Shown here: piece by piece, positions 15,663 to 22,936 of the stretch
Layout of the letters: the number at the start of each line of letters is the position of its first letter
How positions within the stretch are numbered: the stretch's first letter is position 1
Source: Phenylobacterium sp. SCN 70-31
GTDB taxonomy: Bacteria; Pseudomonadota; Alphaproteobacteria; Caulobacterales; Caulobacteraceae
NCBI RefSeq assembly: GCF_001724605.1
Contig: NZ_MEEX01000019.1
Location: 1-35,601 of the forward strand
DNA length: 35,601 bases
Reading direction: 5' to 3'
The notes under the pieces: model-generated
The model's input: only the letters and a program-made list of their open reading frames with translations
The model's database searches: none
Told to the model about the DNA's origin: nothing
Made by a program: the position numbers and the translations under genes

Positions 15663-17078
15663 TCAACGGGATGCCAGGATCTCGGCCACGGCCGAGGCCA
15701 CCTGGGTGACGTCGTAGGGTTTGCGGATGATCGGGGCGTCGAAGCCGCCCGGCGCGCCCCCCGTCTCGCCGTATCCGGTTGCGAAGACGAAGGGGATCCT
15801 GCGCTGGTGCAGCACCTCGGCGACAGGGGTCACCGAGCGGCCGTTCAGGTTGGCGTCCAGGACCGCAACGTCGATCGGCTGGTCCAGCAGCGCCATCGCC
15901 TCCTCCAGCTCATAGGCCGGACCGACCACTTCCGCCCCGGCCTCGGACAGTCCCGTCTCCAGCTCCAGCGCCAGCAGGACGGCGTCCTCCACGATCAGCA
16001 CCCGAGCCCCGTTCAGGCTGGCGGGGCCGGCGGCAGTGGCCACCGTCTCGGTCACCCGGTTCGCGACCGGAACATCGGGCACGACCTCGGGCCGGTCGGC
16101 CATCGCCTGCGGCCCGGCGCGAAGGCGCGCCCGCACGCCTGCGGGGCGATGCTCGACTTCGGCGGCGCCGTTGAGCTCACGCGGGGTCACCTGCTCCAGC
16201 AGGGTCGAGCCGAAGCCGCGGCGCGCCGGCGGGCCGACCGGCGGCCCGCCCGTTTCGGTCCAGGTCAGCTCGAAACCGCCGTCCCGCAGCGTATGCCAGC
16301 GCAGATCGACACGCCCCGTCTCCACCGAAAGCGCCCCGAACTTCACGGCGTTCGTGGCCAGCTCGTGCAGCGCCAGGGACAGCGCGTTGGCGGCGCGCGG
16401 GGTCAGGAAAAGCTCGGGACCTTCCCAGCTCGTCTGGCCCGGCGCCAGCGCGCCCAGCTCGGCCGACGCCAGGTGGTCGATGGCGGCGCCCCGCCAACGC
16501 GCGGCGGTGAGCAGTTCGTTGGCCGAGGCCATCGCCTTCAGCCGCCCGTTGAAGTTCGTCAGGAACGCATCCAGCGAGGTCGTCCGCTTCGCCGTCTGCT
16601 GGGCCAGGGCCTGCACGGCGGCCAGGACGTTCTTCACCCGATGATCCAGCTCGGACATGAGCTGCTGGCGCTGGTCCTCCTCCAGGTACTGGGCGGTGAC
16701 ATCCTCCACGATCCCGCAGACGCGCACGGCCGCGCCGGACCCGTCGCGGATGACGTGACCCGCGCCACGCATCCAGCGGACCTCGCCGGTCTCGGGGCGG
16801 ATGATGCGATAGCGCCGCTCGTAGGTGTCACCGGCGCCGATCACCCGAGTGTGGTCGGCGCGCACGGCGTCCACGTCGTCGGGATGGACGATCCGACTGA
16901 AGATGGCGCCCTGTTCGGCAGGCTGCTCGCCCTCGGGCAGTCCGCTGATGCGCGACAGGCGCGCACTGATGCTGACGACATCGTTTCCGATGTCCCAGTC
17001 GAACTCGCCCAGGCCGGCGATCTGGAGCGCAAGCTCCAGGCGGTCGCGGTCGGAGCTGTGATCCAGCTCGCGCGTCAT
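15663..17078 (-). CDS. PAS - HWE histidine kinase - FAT GUY-type receiver hybrid
   Basis: 471-residue soluble hybrid kinase. A PAS domain (about 15-130) begins LELALQIAGLGEFDWDIG; the HWE kinase domain has the phospho-acceptor His146 in ELDHRVKNVLAAVQALA, the N-box HELATNAVKFGA (238-249) and the WTE element (273-275) that gives the family its name. After a Pro/Val linker comes a receiver (358-471) with Asp408 in VLDANLN and PFVFATGYGE (429-438), the FAT GUY motif of single-domain regulators that work with HWE kinases in alphaproteobacterial stress signalling. No membrane segment is seen. ATG 17078 is chosen; TTG 17087 is possible. A link to PhyR, 5 kb away, is inferred. Confidence 0.93.
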   Translation of the reverse strand: MTRELDHSSDRDRLELALQIAGLGEFDWDIGNDVVSISARLSRISGLPEGEQPAEQGAIFSRIVHPDDVDAVRADHTRVIGAGDTYERRYRIIRPETGEVRWMRGAGHVIRDGSGAAVRVCGIVEDVTAQYLEEDQRQQLMSELDHRVKNVLAAVQALAQQTAKRTTSLDAFLTNFNGRLKAMASANELLTAARWRGAAIDHLASAELGALAPGQTSWEGPELFLTPRAANALSLALHELATNAVKFGALSVETGRVDLRWHTLRDGGFELTWTETGGPPVGPPARRGFGSTLLEQVTPRELNGAAEVEHRPAGVRARLRAGPQAMADRPEVVPDVPVANRVTETVATAAGPASLNGARVLIVEDAVLLALELETGLSEAGAEVVGPAYELEEAMALLDQPIDVAVLDANLNGRSVTPVAEVLHQRRIPFVFATGYGETGGAPGGFDAPIIRKPYDVTQVASAVAEILASR

Positions 17079-17235
17079 CGTTTCCAATAGATAGGCGCTC
17101 TCTCCGCTTCGTCCATCTCAATCGTCGCCTTCCCGACTTAGACCTTGAGGCTTTGCGCCGCGCCGGCAGACCTCCTATGTTGCACTGCGCTATCCTACAG
17201 CTCCCGTCGGGAGCGTGAATGTTCGGAGACGATAT

Positions 17236-17544
17236 ATGCCCCCCAAGGCCGGCCCGGTTACGACCGAAGACGTGGCGACCGCCGCGAACGACACCGCCGC
17301 GAAGATCGCCGCCGACGCCCAGAAGGCGATCACCGAAGCCGCCAAGCGGATCGAAGCCACCGTCCAGCAGAGCCTGGAGCAGATCCGAGCCCAGAGCCGG
17401 GTCTACGCCGACGTGGCCGGCGAGCAGTTCGACGAGGCGGCCCGCGCGGCCAGCGAGCAGATCCGCGCCCGTCCCCTGGCGGCGACCGGCGCCGCCCTGG
17501 GCGTGGGCGTCCTGATCGGCATGCTGCTCGCCTCCCGGCGTTGA
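17236..17544 (+). CDS. YqjD/ElaB-like membrane-anchored protein
   Basis: 102 residues: a long charged amphipathic helix (residues ~10-75, with many Ala, Gln, Glu and Lys, coiled-coil-like) followed by a single C-terminal membrane helix ([20 protein letters not shown]). This is the build of ElaB/YqjD/DUF883 proteins, stationary-phase inner-membrane proteins that in E. coli bind ribosomes. GGAG lies 7 nt before ATG 17236. The next gene starts inside its stop codon (TTGA), matching the yqjD-yqjE pairing of enterobacteria. Confidence 0.85.
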   Translation: MPPKAGPVTTEDVATAANDTAAKIAADAQKAITEAAKRIEATVQQSLEQIRAQSRVYADVAGEQFDEAARAASEQIRARPLAATGAALGVGVLIGMLLASRR

Positions 17545-17948
17545 GCCTCAACCGCATCCTGAGCATTGTCGTGGCCGCCGTGGCGGTGGCTGCGGCGGTG
17601 TCGGTGTCCCTGGTGGCCGCCGCCTTCGCGCTCTACGCGCTGGTCGTCCAGTGGCTGGGTCCCATCGGGGGCGCCGCCCTGGTCGCCGGCGTGTTCGCCC
17701 TGATCGCGCTTTTCTCGGCCGCCGTCGCCGTGGGCAAGATCCGTCCTCGCCGCGGCGTTCCGGCTCCGCCGCCTTCGCCCGCCGAGAAGATCATGGGCAT
17801 CGCGCGCGAGCGTCCGATCCTGGCCACCGGAGCCGCAGTGCTGGCCGGAATCGTCCTGATGCGAAATCCGGCGATCGCCACCGCACTCGTCAGCGCGTTC
17901 CTGGCAGGCGGCGGCGCCAAGCCCCCCTCTCCGCCCAAGAGGCGCTGA
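17541..17948 (+). CDS. YqjE/holin-like membrane protein
   Basis: About 135 residues. Two strongly hydrophobic N-terminal segments ([20 protein letters not shown] and, after a short loop, [20 protein letters not shown]), then a Pro/Arg-rich linker and a third hydrophobic segment ([13 protein letters not shown]). The shape fits YqjE / phage-holin-superfamily-6 proteins. The TTG at 17541 overlaps the stop of the YqjD-like gene by 4 nt and has no ribosome-binding site of its own, so it should be translated by coupling. The exact start is therefore moderately sure. Confidence 0.75.
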   Translation: MSLNRILSIVVAAVAVAAAVSVSLVAAAFALYALVVQWLGPIGGAALVAGVFALIALFSAAVAVGKIRPRRGVPAPPPSPAEKIMGIARERPILATGAAVLAGIVLMRNPAIATALVSAFLAGGGAKPPSPPKRR

Positions 17949-17960
17949 CGGTTCGGCCTT

Positions 17961-17985
17961 GGAACGCCGCGCCCCCGGCGGCGTT
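17961..17985 (+). promoter_or_regulatory. Probable sigma-EcfG promoter of the DUF1328 gene
   Basis: GGAAC (17961-17965), 16 bp, CGTT (17982-17985). The predicted transcript start near 17992 gives a ~37-nt leader to ATG 18029. Confidence 0.75.
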
Positions 17986-18028
17986 TGTTCTCGCGCAGAC
18001 ATGTCCGCTCTGCGATCGGAGATACGCC

Positions 18029-18214
18029 ATGCTCGGCTGGGCCCTGACTTTTCTCGTGGTCGCCCTGATCGCGGGCCTCCTCGGCTTCACCTCGGTGGCC
18101 GGGGCCGCGATGGGGATCGCGAAGATCCTGTTCTTCGTCTTCCTCGTGCTGTTCGTCGTCTCGCTGGTCCTGCACCTGGTGCGCGGCCGCGGCCTGGGCT
18201 CAGGCCCGCTCTGA
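18029..18214 (+). CDS. DUF1328 (YtjA-like) small membrane protein
   Basis: 61 residues with two hydrophobic helices: [19 protein letters not shown], then [20 protein letters not shown], ending in a short basic tail. This is the typical DUF1328/YtjA sequence, in length and in the [18 protein letters not shown] core. GGAG precedes the ATG. A GGAAC-N16-CGTT promoter lies just upstream, so stress induction is likely. Its last 15 bp overlap the 3' end of the opposing phosphoesterase gene. Confidence 0.92.
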   Translation: MLGWALTFLVVALIAGLLGFTSVAGAAMGIAKILFFVFLVLFVVSLVLHLVRGRGLGSGPL

Positions 18215-19018
18215 CGTCGTCCGGTCCGGAGAAGACCGACCTGGGCGCCTCTCGAGCGCCCAGGTCCGAAAGGGCTCGTAGGACGAGCCGGTCCATGCGA
18301 GGGCGGTGACCCGAACGGTCCCGCCCTCGATTTCTACGGTGTTGAAGCCGGGCGGGACCCCGCGCTCGCGCACCGAAAGCGTTCCCGCCCCCACCGCCCA
18401 GGTCCGGCCGTCGCCATGTGGATAGGGCCAGACGAACGGGGCGTGAATATGCCCCGAGAGCACGAGATCCACATTGGCGTCCGCGAGTTTAGCGGCGGCC
18501 TGAGCGCCTCCCCACACCCGCGCCGTCATCGGTCCGCCGATCATCTCGATCAGGGGATGATGGACGACCACGATCCGCAGCAGATCGCCGGCCTGAAACC
18601 ATCCCGCCGCGTCGTCGGCCTGTCGGCTCGATATCTGGCCCTTTGACCAGTTCAGCCGGGGCTGAGCCCCCCGGGCCGTGTTGACGCCCACGACTCCGAC
18701 GCCAAGTCCTCGCCAGGCCTGAAACCGCGCAGGGCCGACGAACCGCTCGAATCGGCGGAAGGGCGTGAAGATCCGCTCGGCCCAGGCGAGATAGGGGGCG
18801 TCGTGATTGCCCGGCGTCACCAGCCGCGGCCCGGGAAGCGCCGCCAGCCAGGCGCCGGCCGCCTCGAACTCCGTCGCTTCCGCGAAACGGGTCAGGTCGC
18901 CGGACACCACGGTCAGATCAAAGCCTCCGCCGCGGACGAAATCTCCGGCCGCCGCCACCGCCGCCGCGTTCTCACCCCCGAAATGGATGTCGGACAGATG
19001 CGCGATGCGGACGATCAC
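18200..19018 (-). CDS. Calcineurin-like metallophosphoesterase
   Basis: 272 residues with the complete calcineurin-like metal-binding set: HLSDIHFGG (Asp/His), [10 protein letters not shown] (Asp), TPGNHD (Asn/His), VVVHHPL (His) and LSGHIHAPF (His pair). The substrate is unknown; members hydrolyse phosphodiesters or phosphomonoesters, including cyclic nucleotides and lipid headgroups. GTG 19018 overlaps the stop of the upstream lipid-kinase-like gene (GTGA), so the two products are probably made together. That pairing suggests lipid or nucleotide metabolism, which is an inference. Confidence 0.93.
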   Translation of the reverse strand: MIVRIAHLSDIHFGGENAAAVAAAGDFVRGGGFDLTVVSGDLTRFAEATEFEAAGAWLAALPGPRLVTPGNHDAPYLAWAERIFTPFRRFERFVGPARFQAWRGLGVGVVGVNTARGAQPRLNWSKGQISSRQADDAAGWFQAGDLLRIVVVHHPLIEMIGGPMTARVWGGAQAAAKLADANVDLVLSGHIHAPFVWPYPHGDGRTWAVGAGTLSVRERGVPPGFNTVEIEGGTVRVTALAWTGSSYEPFRTWALERRPGRSSPDRTTSERA

Positions 19019-19869
19019 CGCTCGTCCTTGGGCGGCGGCGCCAGAACACGGCAGACACGGGGATCGAAGCGGACCTCGGTCACGGCCGGCAAGGTCACGG
19101 TCTCGCCATCCAGGATGGCCGGAATGGGATGGGCCGACCGGATCAGGGCCCTCTTGCAACTCCGGCCCTCGACGGCGGGATCGGCCCGCCAATCGCTGAC
19201 GAGGGCGTTGAATCCCAGCCGCAGAACCTCGCCGGCGCCGCGAACGTCCAGGGCCGCCGCCTCCAGGGCCGGATCATCGGCGCGCATCACTTTGGAGGCG
19301 ATGGGACAGATCAGCAGGACCGCCTCGGCCTTGGCCGGAGGACGATCGTCGAACCTGTAGCGAAGGCGTCCGGTGAAGGCGCGGCGGAGCGCCCGCTTAG
19401 CCCGCGCCCACGCCAGCAGGAGCTTGCGCTCACGCACGGCCTCCCGCGCGGCGGCGAAGCGGGCCGGCGAGCCGAGGATGGCCGCGCAAAGGAACCGATG
19501 CCCCTCGATGCAGCCGCCACCGAGATCGCGTTCATGTCCCGACTCCAGGGCCAGTCTCAGCGCCTCGGGCCAGGGGACCGCTCCGTAGACTGCGTGAGGC
19601 AGCATGTTCATCGTCCCGCCGGGAAGCGGCGCGATAGTCGGCCCGTCGGGACCGCACAGTTCGGCCGCCGCGCGGACGGTGCCGTCGCCGGCGAGGGTGA
19701 TGAGCAGATCGGGCCCCGCCTCGATGCTGGCCTTGAGCCGGTCCATGAGCTCGTCGGGCGCCGGCGCGTGGACCTCGGCGCTGACGCCATACTGGGCGAG
19801 CATGCGCGCAATCTCGTCTGGAGCGTCGGGCCCGACACTTCCGGATGCGACGTTGGCCACCACCTCCAC
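19015..19869 (-). CDS. Diacylglycerol/sphingosine kinase-family lipid kinase
   Basis: About 284 residues of the DAGK catalytic family (YegS/BmrU-like). N-terminal VVANVASGSVG, then the nucleotide-binding LITLAGDGTVRAAAELC (GDGT) and APLPGGTMNMLPHAVYG (PGGTxN) are all present, with a C-terminal beta-rich domain ending RFDPRVCRVLAPP. It should phosphorylate a lipid at the membrane. The start is uncertain: there is no ATG, and GTG at 19869, 19863 or 19860 follow the stop (19904) of the upstream gene closely; 19869 is chosen. It is part of a three-gene unit with the small membrane protein and the phosphoesterase, downstream of an EcfG-type promoter at 20257-20281. Confidence 0.88.
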   Translation of the reverse strand: MEVVANVASGSVGPDAPDEIARMLAQYGVSAEVHAPAPDELMDRLKASIEAGPDLLITLAGDGTVRAAAELCGPDGPTIAPLPGGTMNMLPHAVYGAVPWPEALRLALESGHERDLGGGCIEGHRFLCAAILGSPARFAAAREAVRERKLLLAWARAKRALRRAFTGRLRYRFDDRPPAKAEAVLLICPIASKVMRADDPALEAAALDVRGAGEVLRLGFNALVSDWRADPAVEGRSCKRALIRSAHPIPAILDGETVTLPAVTEVRFDPRVCRVLAPPPKDER

Positions 19870-19903
19870 CTTGCGGAAGCGGTGGCTGGCGGACTGTTCG
19901 GAA

Positions 19904-20227
19904 TCAGTTGCTGGCAGGCGCTTGGGTCCCGTCCCTGGCGGTGGCGTCGCGGAAGGCGCCTTCCGCGTCGGCGGCGACGCCGCGGACCACAGGTTCGGCC
20001 CGGTCGGCCGCGACCGCAAGGTTTTGATCCACCACCGCGCCGGCGCCGCCGAACGAGCCGTTCACCGCCGCCAGCGCCAGAAGGGCCAGTCCGATCCCCG
20101 CGGCCAGGATCGTGAGCGTCATCAGGATGGGATGCCGGCGGCGACTGCGGTGGGCGTCGCGGCGGCCCATTTCGTAGGCTTCGCGCAGTTCGCTGCGCGC
20201 CGGGTCGCGATCGGTCAGGGCGGTCAC
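19904..20227 (-). CDS. Small single-pass membrane protein, stress-promoter linked
   Basis: 107 residues: a charged cytoplasmic N-terminus (about 33 residues, many Arg/Glu, GRRDAHRSRRRHP), one membrane helix (ILMTLTILAAGIGLALLALAAV) and an acidic, Ala-rich periplasmic tail of ~50 residues. No known domain. GTG 20227 is preceded by an excellent AGGAGG 6 nt upstream. It is the first gene of a probable operon with the lipid kinase and phosphoesterase and lies 30 bp from an EcfG-type promoter. Confidence 0.8.
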   Translation of the reverse strand: MTALTDRDPARSELREAYEMGRRDAHRSRRRHPILMTLTILAAGIGLALLALAAVNGSFGGAGAVVDQNLAVAADRAEPVVRGVAADAEGAFRDATARDGTQAPASN

Positions 20228-20256
20228 AGGAGCCTCCTCGGGTTCGATCCCCAGGG

Positions 20257-20281
20257 AACGGCGCCCGCGTGGCTTGGTTCC
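20257..20281 (-). promoter_or_regulatory. Probable sigma-EcfG promoter of the 20227-18200 operon
   Basis: Minus strand: GGAAC (20281-20277), 16 bp, CGTT (20260-20257). It points at GTG 20227 with a predicted leader of ~20 nt. It is only 25 bp from a second, divergent promoter of the same type at 20307. Confidence 0.75.
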
Positions 20282-20306
20282 GCTCCCTCGCCGATGGCCT
20301 CGGCGG

Positions 20307-20331
20307 GGAACTGCGCCTTGTGCGAAGCGTT
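20307..20331 (+). promoter_or_regulatory. Probable sigma-EcfG promoter of the 20369 lipoprotein
   Basis: GGAAC (20307-20311), 16 bp, CGTT (20328-20331), 37 bp before ATG 20369. It is divergent to the promoter at 20257-20281. Confidence 0.75.
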
Positions 20332-20368
20332 CTTCGCCGCAGGGGACACCCACAGGAGAGCCATTGGC

Positions 20369-20710
20369 ATGTTGAAGCCACTTATCGCCATGGCGGGCGC
20401 CGGCGTCCTCGCCGCCGCCTGCACCACCACCGGCAACACGGAACGCAGCGCCATGGGCGGCGCCGCTCTGGGCGCCCTGACGGGCGCTGCGATCGGCGCT
20501 GTCTCGGGCGACGTCGGCGTTGGAACCGGGGCTGCCGTGGGCGCCGGGGTCGGCGCTGTCGCCGGCGCAGTGAAAGGCTGCCGCGACGACGGGGGCTGCG
20601 GCGCGTCCTCGCCCAATCGCCGCCAGTACTACGACGAGCGCGCGGGCCGTTACTATTATTACGACCCGGGTTCCGGCCGTTACTACTGGGAGAATGGCGC
20701 GCCCCGCTGA
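20369..20710 (+). CDS. Glycine-zipper lipoprotein with Tyr-rich tail
   Basis: 113 residues. Lipoprotein signal with lipobox LAAAC (Cys18), then a long glycine zipper (residues ~29-68: AMGGAALGALTGAAIGAVSG and GTGAAVGAGVGAVAGAV), a cysteine pair (GCRDDGGCG) and a Tyr-rich tail with repeated GRYYYYD/GRYYWEN. It is probably an outer-membrane lipoprotein of the 17-kDa-antigen type. AGGAGAG lies 9 nt before the ATG. A strong intrinsic terminator follows, so it is transcribed alone from its EcfG-type promoter. Confidence 0.85.
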   Translation: MLKPLIAMAGAGVLAAACTTTGNTERSAMGGAALGALTGAAIGAVSGDVGVGTGAAVGAGVGAVAGAVKGCRDDGGCGASSPNRRQYYDERAGRYYYYDPGSGRYYWENGAPR

Positions 20711-20733
20711 CGTGGCGGCCAAGCCGGGTTAGG

Positions 20734-20766
20734 AAGAGGGCGGTCGTATTCCCGACCGCCCTTTTC
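20734..20766 (+). terminator. Intrinsic terminator after the 20369 lipoprotein
   Basis: A 10-bp perfect GC-rich stem (20737-20746 with 20753-20762), extended by A-U/G-U pairs, runs into TTTTC. Confidence 0.85.
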
Positions 20767-20793
20767 ATATGCGTTGACCGAGGAGAGAGGCCG

Positions 20794-21243
20794 ATGGCGC
20801 GAATCGTGGGGCTGGTGGGGGCGATGGCGACCACCGTGGGGGTCGCAGCCTGCGCGTCGGCGCCCGACAGACGGGCCGCGATCGAAACGCCCCCGCCGAG
20901 TTGCCGAGAGGTGACCATACCGGTCTACTTCGAAGCGAACGACGCCGATATCACGCCCGAGGGCCGCCGCGTCCTCGCGGCGGAAACCCAGGCCGTTCGC
21001 GGCTGCCGGATCGAGGGCGTTCGCGTCGTCGGCCTGGCCGACGCCGTGGGCGACCCCGCCGCGAACCTGGAACTCTCCAAGCGCCGGGCCGCTTCGGTGG
21101 CCGAGGCCATCAAGGCGGCCGGCCTGCCGGATGCCGAATTCGAGGTGGCCGCGGCCGGACAGGCGGGCTCCGTTGCGCCCGATGGCCAGCTCCGCCCTGT
21201 GCGTCGTCGCGCCGACGTCACGCTGCGGCTCAGCCCACCCTGA
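20794..21243 (+). CDS. OmpA-domain lipoprotein
   Basis: 149 residues. The signal peptide ends in a lipobox-like VAAC; the mature protein is an OmpA C-terminal-like, peptidoglycan-associated domain: VYFEANDADITPEGRRVLAA (strand plus helix), RVVGLADAVGDPAANLELSK (the position of the usual GHTD) and SKRRAASVAEAIKAAG (the usual RxxAV helix). The canonical GHTD is replaced by GLAD, so binding to diaminopimelate may be altered. It should tether the outer membrane to the wall. GAGGAGAG precedes the ATG. A terminator separates it from the gene before. Confidence 0.88.
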   Translation: MARIVGLVGAMATTVGVAACASAPDRRAAIETPPPSCREVTIPVYFEANDADITPEGRRVLAAETQAVRGCRIEGVRVVGLADAVGDPAANLELSKRRAASVAEAIKAAGLPDAEFEVAAAGQAGSVAPDGQLRPVRRRADVTLRLSPP

Positions 21244-21591
21244 GGCGGAGGCCTGAGGTAAGGCCGTCACGGACGACGAACCCTAGCCCCGCCAAAAGAT
21301 GGGTCCCGCAAAAGATGGGGCGGGTCTTTCGACCCGCCCAGTGTGCATCATCGAGAAAAGGGGTTGCGGAGACGGCAGACCGGCGTGTCGCCGGCCTCAA
21401 GTCGGGGGGGGCGTCGCCGCCTCCGCACTCATTGAAACGTCGGTGACGTCTCTGCGTTCCCGCCGCCGCAGGACTTTTTTCGAAGTCATGCCCGCTTCCG
21501 CCAAAGACGACGCTTTCGGAACAGTGGCGCAGACGACGCGTTCCTCCGACCAGCCCGCACACGGGGCGTTGCAAGGCCGGAGAACGATCCG
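21244..21591. other. Intergenic stretch with hairpin and short direct repeat
   Basis: 348 bp without a convincing gene. It contains a direct repeat CAAAAGATGGG (21293-21303 and 21309-21319), a 9-bp stem with TTTC loop (21318-21326 with 21331-21339) that may end the OmpA-like transcript, and the EcfG-type promoter at 21518-21542. Confidence 0.6.
21518..21542 (+). promoter_or_regulatory. Probable sigma-EcfG promoter of the 21592 gene
   Basis: GGAAC (21518-21522), 16 bp, CGTT (21539-21542), 50 bp before ATG 21592. The opposite strand carries a near-mirror GGAAC-N16-TGTT. Confidence 0.75.
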
Positions 21592-21834
21592 ATGACCTAT
21601 TCCAGAGAACCCCCGAACACGGCGCTCAACGCCACGCGGGTCCGCCAGGGCCGGTGGGGGCGCCCCGTCTTCTGGGTGCTGGTGTTCAGCACGCTTCTCG
21701 CGGCCCTGGGCCTGTTCGCCGCCTGGACCTGGAAGGCTCCCGACCTCGCGTCCACCGATCCGACGGCGGCGGAGCGGCAGGCGGCCGCAAGCGCCTTCCA
21801 GGCGCCCCAGCCGCCCCCGCCGGATCCCGATTGA
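21592..21834 (+). CDS. Small single-pass membrane protein next to phyR
   Basis: 80 residues: a basic N-terminus (NATRVRQGRWGRP), one membrane helix (VFWVLVFSTLLAALGLFAAW) and a Pro-rich tail ending APQPPPPDPD. No known family. GGAG lies 9 nt before ATG 21592, and a full EcfG-type promoter sits just upstream, which supports a real gene controlled by the adjacent regulators. The orientation suggests the N-terminus inside and the Pro-rich tail in the periplasm. Confidence 0.7.
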   Translation: MTYSREPPNTALNATRVRQGRWGRPVFWVLVFSTLLAALGLFAAWTWKAPDLASTDPTAAERQAAASAFQAPQPPPPDPD

Positions 21835-21846
21835 CGCGCCCGATTC

Positions 21847-21880
21847 GGAAAGGACGCCACCGGGTCGGCGACGCCTTTCC
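21847..21880. terminator. Imperfect hairpin between convergent genes
   Basis: GGAAAGG (21847-21853) pairs with CCTTTCC (21874-21880) around an inner GC-rich helix with a bulge. It sits between the 3' ends of the small membrane gene and phyR, so it may serve both. Confidence 0.4.
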
Positions 21881-21904
21881 TCATGTCGAGCCCGCAGTCG
21901 TGGC

Positions 21905-22702
21905 CTACGCGGCCTTCTGTTTCGCGTTCCGCGGGTGGAAGAACAGCGCCTGGCCTATGGCCGCCTTCACCGTCTCCGGCTGGAACGGCTTGGTGATGAG
22001 GAATGTCGGCTCGGGCCTCTCGCCGGTCAGCAGGCGTTCGGGGAAGGCGGTGATGAAGATCACCGGAACGTCGAACCGCTGAAGGATGTCCTTCACCGCG
22101 TCGATCCCGGACGATCCGTCGGCGAGCTGGATGTCGGCGAGCACGAGACCCGGGGACTTCCGCGCGATCGCGTCGACCGCCTCGGTCCGGGTGGCGGCGA
22201 TATCCACCACCGTATGGCCCAGCTCGGTCACCAGCGCCTCGATGTCGGCGGCGATCACCGGCTCGTCCTCGATGATGAGCACGTCCGTGGCGAGTTCGGC
22301 GTCGATTTCGGCCTGGGCCTCGGCGATCAGCCGCTCGACCTCGGGGAAGTCCGCGCCGAGAATCTGCGCCGTCTCGCTTGGCGTGAAACCCTCGAGCGCC
22401 GTCAGCAGGAAGGCCTGGCGCGAGCGCGGCGCAATCCGCATCAGGCGACGGGTGGCGTCATCGGCGCCGCCGTCGTCGGCGGGTCCTTCGAGCTGCGCGC
22501 CGGAGGTGCCCCAGATGGCATGGAACACGTGATACAGGGCGACCCGCGGCGTCATCGTATCGGAAAGCGTCTGCTCGCCCGCCGCGAGCGCTTCGAGGGC
22601 GACGCGCACGTAATGGTCGCCTGTGGACTGGTCCCCGGTCAGCGCGCGCGCATAGCGGCGAACGTAGGGCAGGTGAGGCGCCAGTCGGGCTAGAAGGCTC
22701 AA
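21905..22702 (-). CDS. phyR: General stress response anti-anti-sigma regulator PhyR
   Basis: 265 residues with the diagnostic PhyR order: an N-terminal sigma-like domain (about 1-135: LPYVRRYARALTGD, then RQAFLLTALEGFTPSETAQI) and a C-terminal receiver (140-258). The receiver has the acidic pocket Glu145/Asp146, phospho-acceptor Asp190 (VLADIQL), Thr218 and Lys238 (TKPF). When phosphorylated, PhyR binds NepR through the sigma-like domain and frees the EcfG sigma factor. The start is TTG 22702 behind GGAGGGGG. It is divergent from nepR-ecfG, with its own EcfG-type promoter. Confidence 0.97.
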   Translation of the reverse strand: MSLLARLAPHLPYVRRYARALTGDQSTGDHYVRVALEALAAGEQTLSDTMTPRVALYHVFHAIWGTSGAQLEGPADDGGADDATRRLMRIAPRSRQAFLLTALEGFTPSETAQILGADFPEVERLIAEAQAEIDAELATDVLIIEDEPVIAADIEALVTELGHTVVDIAATRTEAVDAIARKSPGLVLADIQLADGSSGIDAVKDILQRFDVPVIFITAFPERLLTGERPEPTFLITKPFQPETVKAAIGQALFFHPRNAKQKAA

Positions 22703-22787
22703 GGTTTCCCCCTCCGTGGTTGCTTCGATCCGGCCTGAGGCGGCGCAGGACGATGCGTCCCGCCGAGCGGGACTATGATGATCCGAA

Positions 22788-22812
22788 AACGCGGCCTCAG
22801 GGAACCGGTTCC
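22788..22812 (-). promoter_or_regulatory. Probable sigma-EcfG promoter of phyR
   Basis: Minus strand: GGAAC (22812-22808), 16 bp, CGTT (22791-22788). The -35 element lies in the perfect palindrome GGGAACCGGTTCCC (22800-22813), so GGAAC is also present on the plus strand, followed after 17 bp by the weaker AGTT. Confidence 0.8.
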
Positions 22813-22852
22813 CTTACGGTGAAGTTTTCATCATCCTCCCGCCCGGTGACTG

Positions 22853-22878
22853 GGAACCCGATCGGGGGGACATGCGTT
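22853..22878 (+). promoter_or_regulatory. Probable sigma-EcfG promoter of nepR-ecfG
   Basis: GGAAC (22853-22857), 17 bp, CGTT (22875-22878). Transcription should begin near 22885, which puts the alternative TTG start of nepR (22877) outside the message and favours ATG 22937. It implies positive autoregulation of the sigma factor. Confidence 0.82.
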
Positions 22879-22936
22879 GAGCGGCGAAGAAGATCACGAG
22901 AGGGGGCGACTTCCGCGTCAGCGGACGGCCGAAGAC

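Noticed and set aside
15464..15709. Short frames in the gene-free region after the CoA-transferase
   Set aside because: Arg/Pro-rich composition, no ribosome-binding site, overlap with the kinase gene end.
21299..21595. 98-codon frame before the small membrane protein
   Set aside because: It runs through a hairpin and the EcfG promoter, has no convincing start and shows no protein-like features.
22877..22936. TTG start giving an 82-residue NepR
   Set aside because: The TTG overlaps the CGTT -10 element of the EcfG promoter, so it would not be in the transcript from that promoter.
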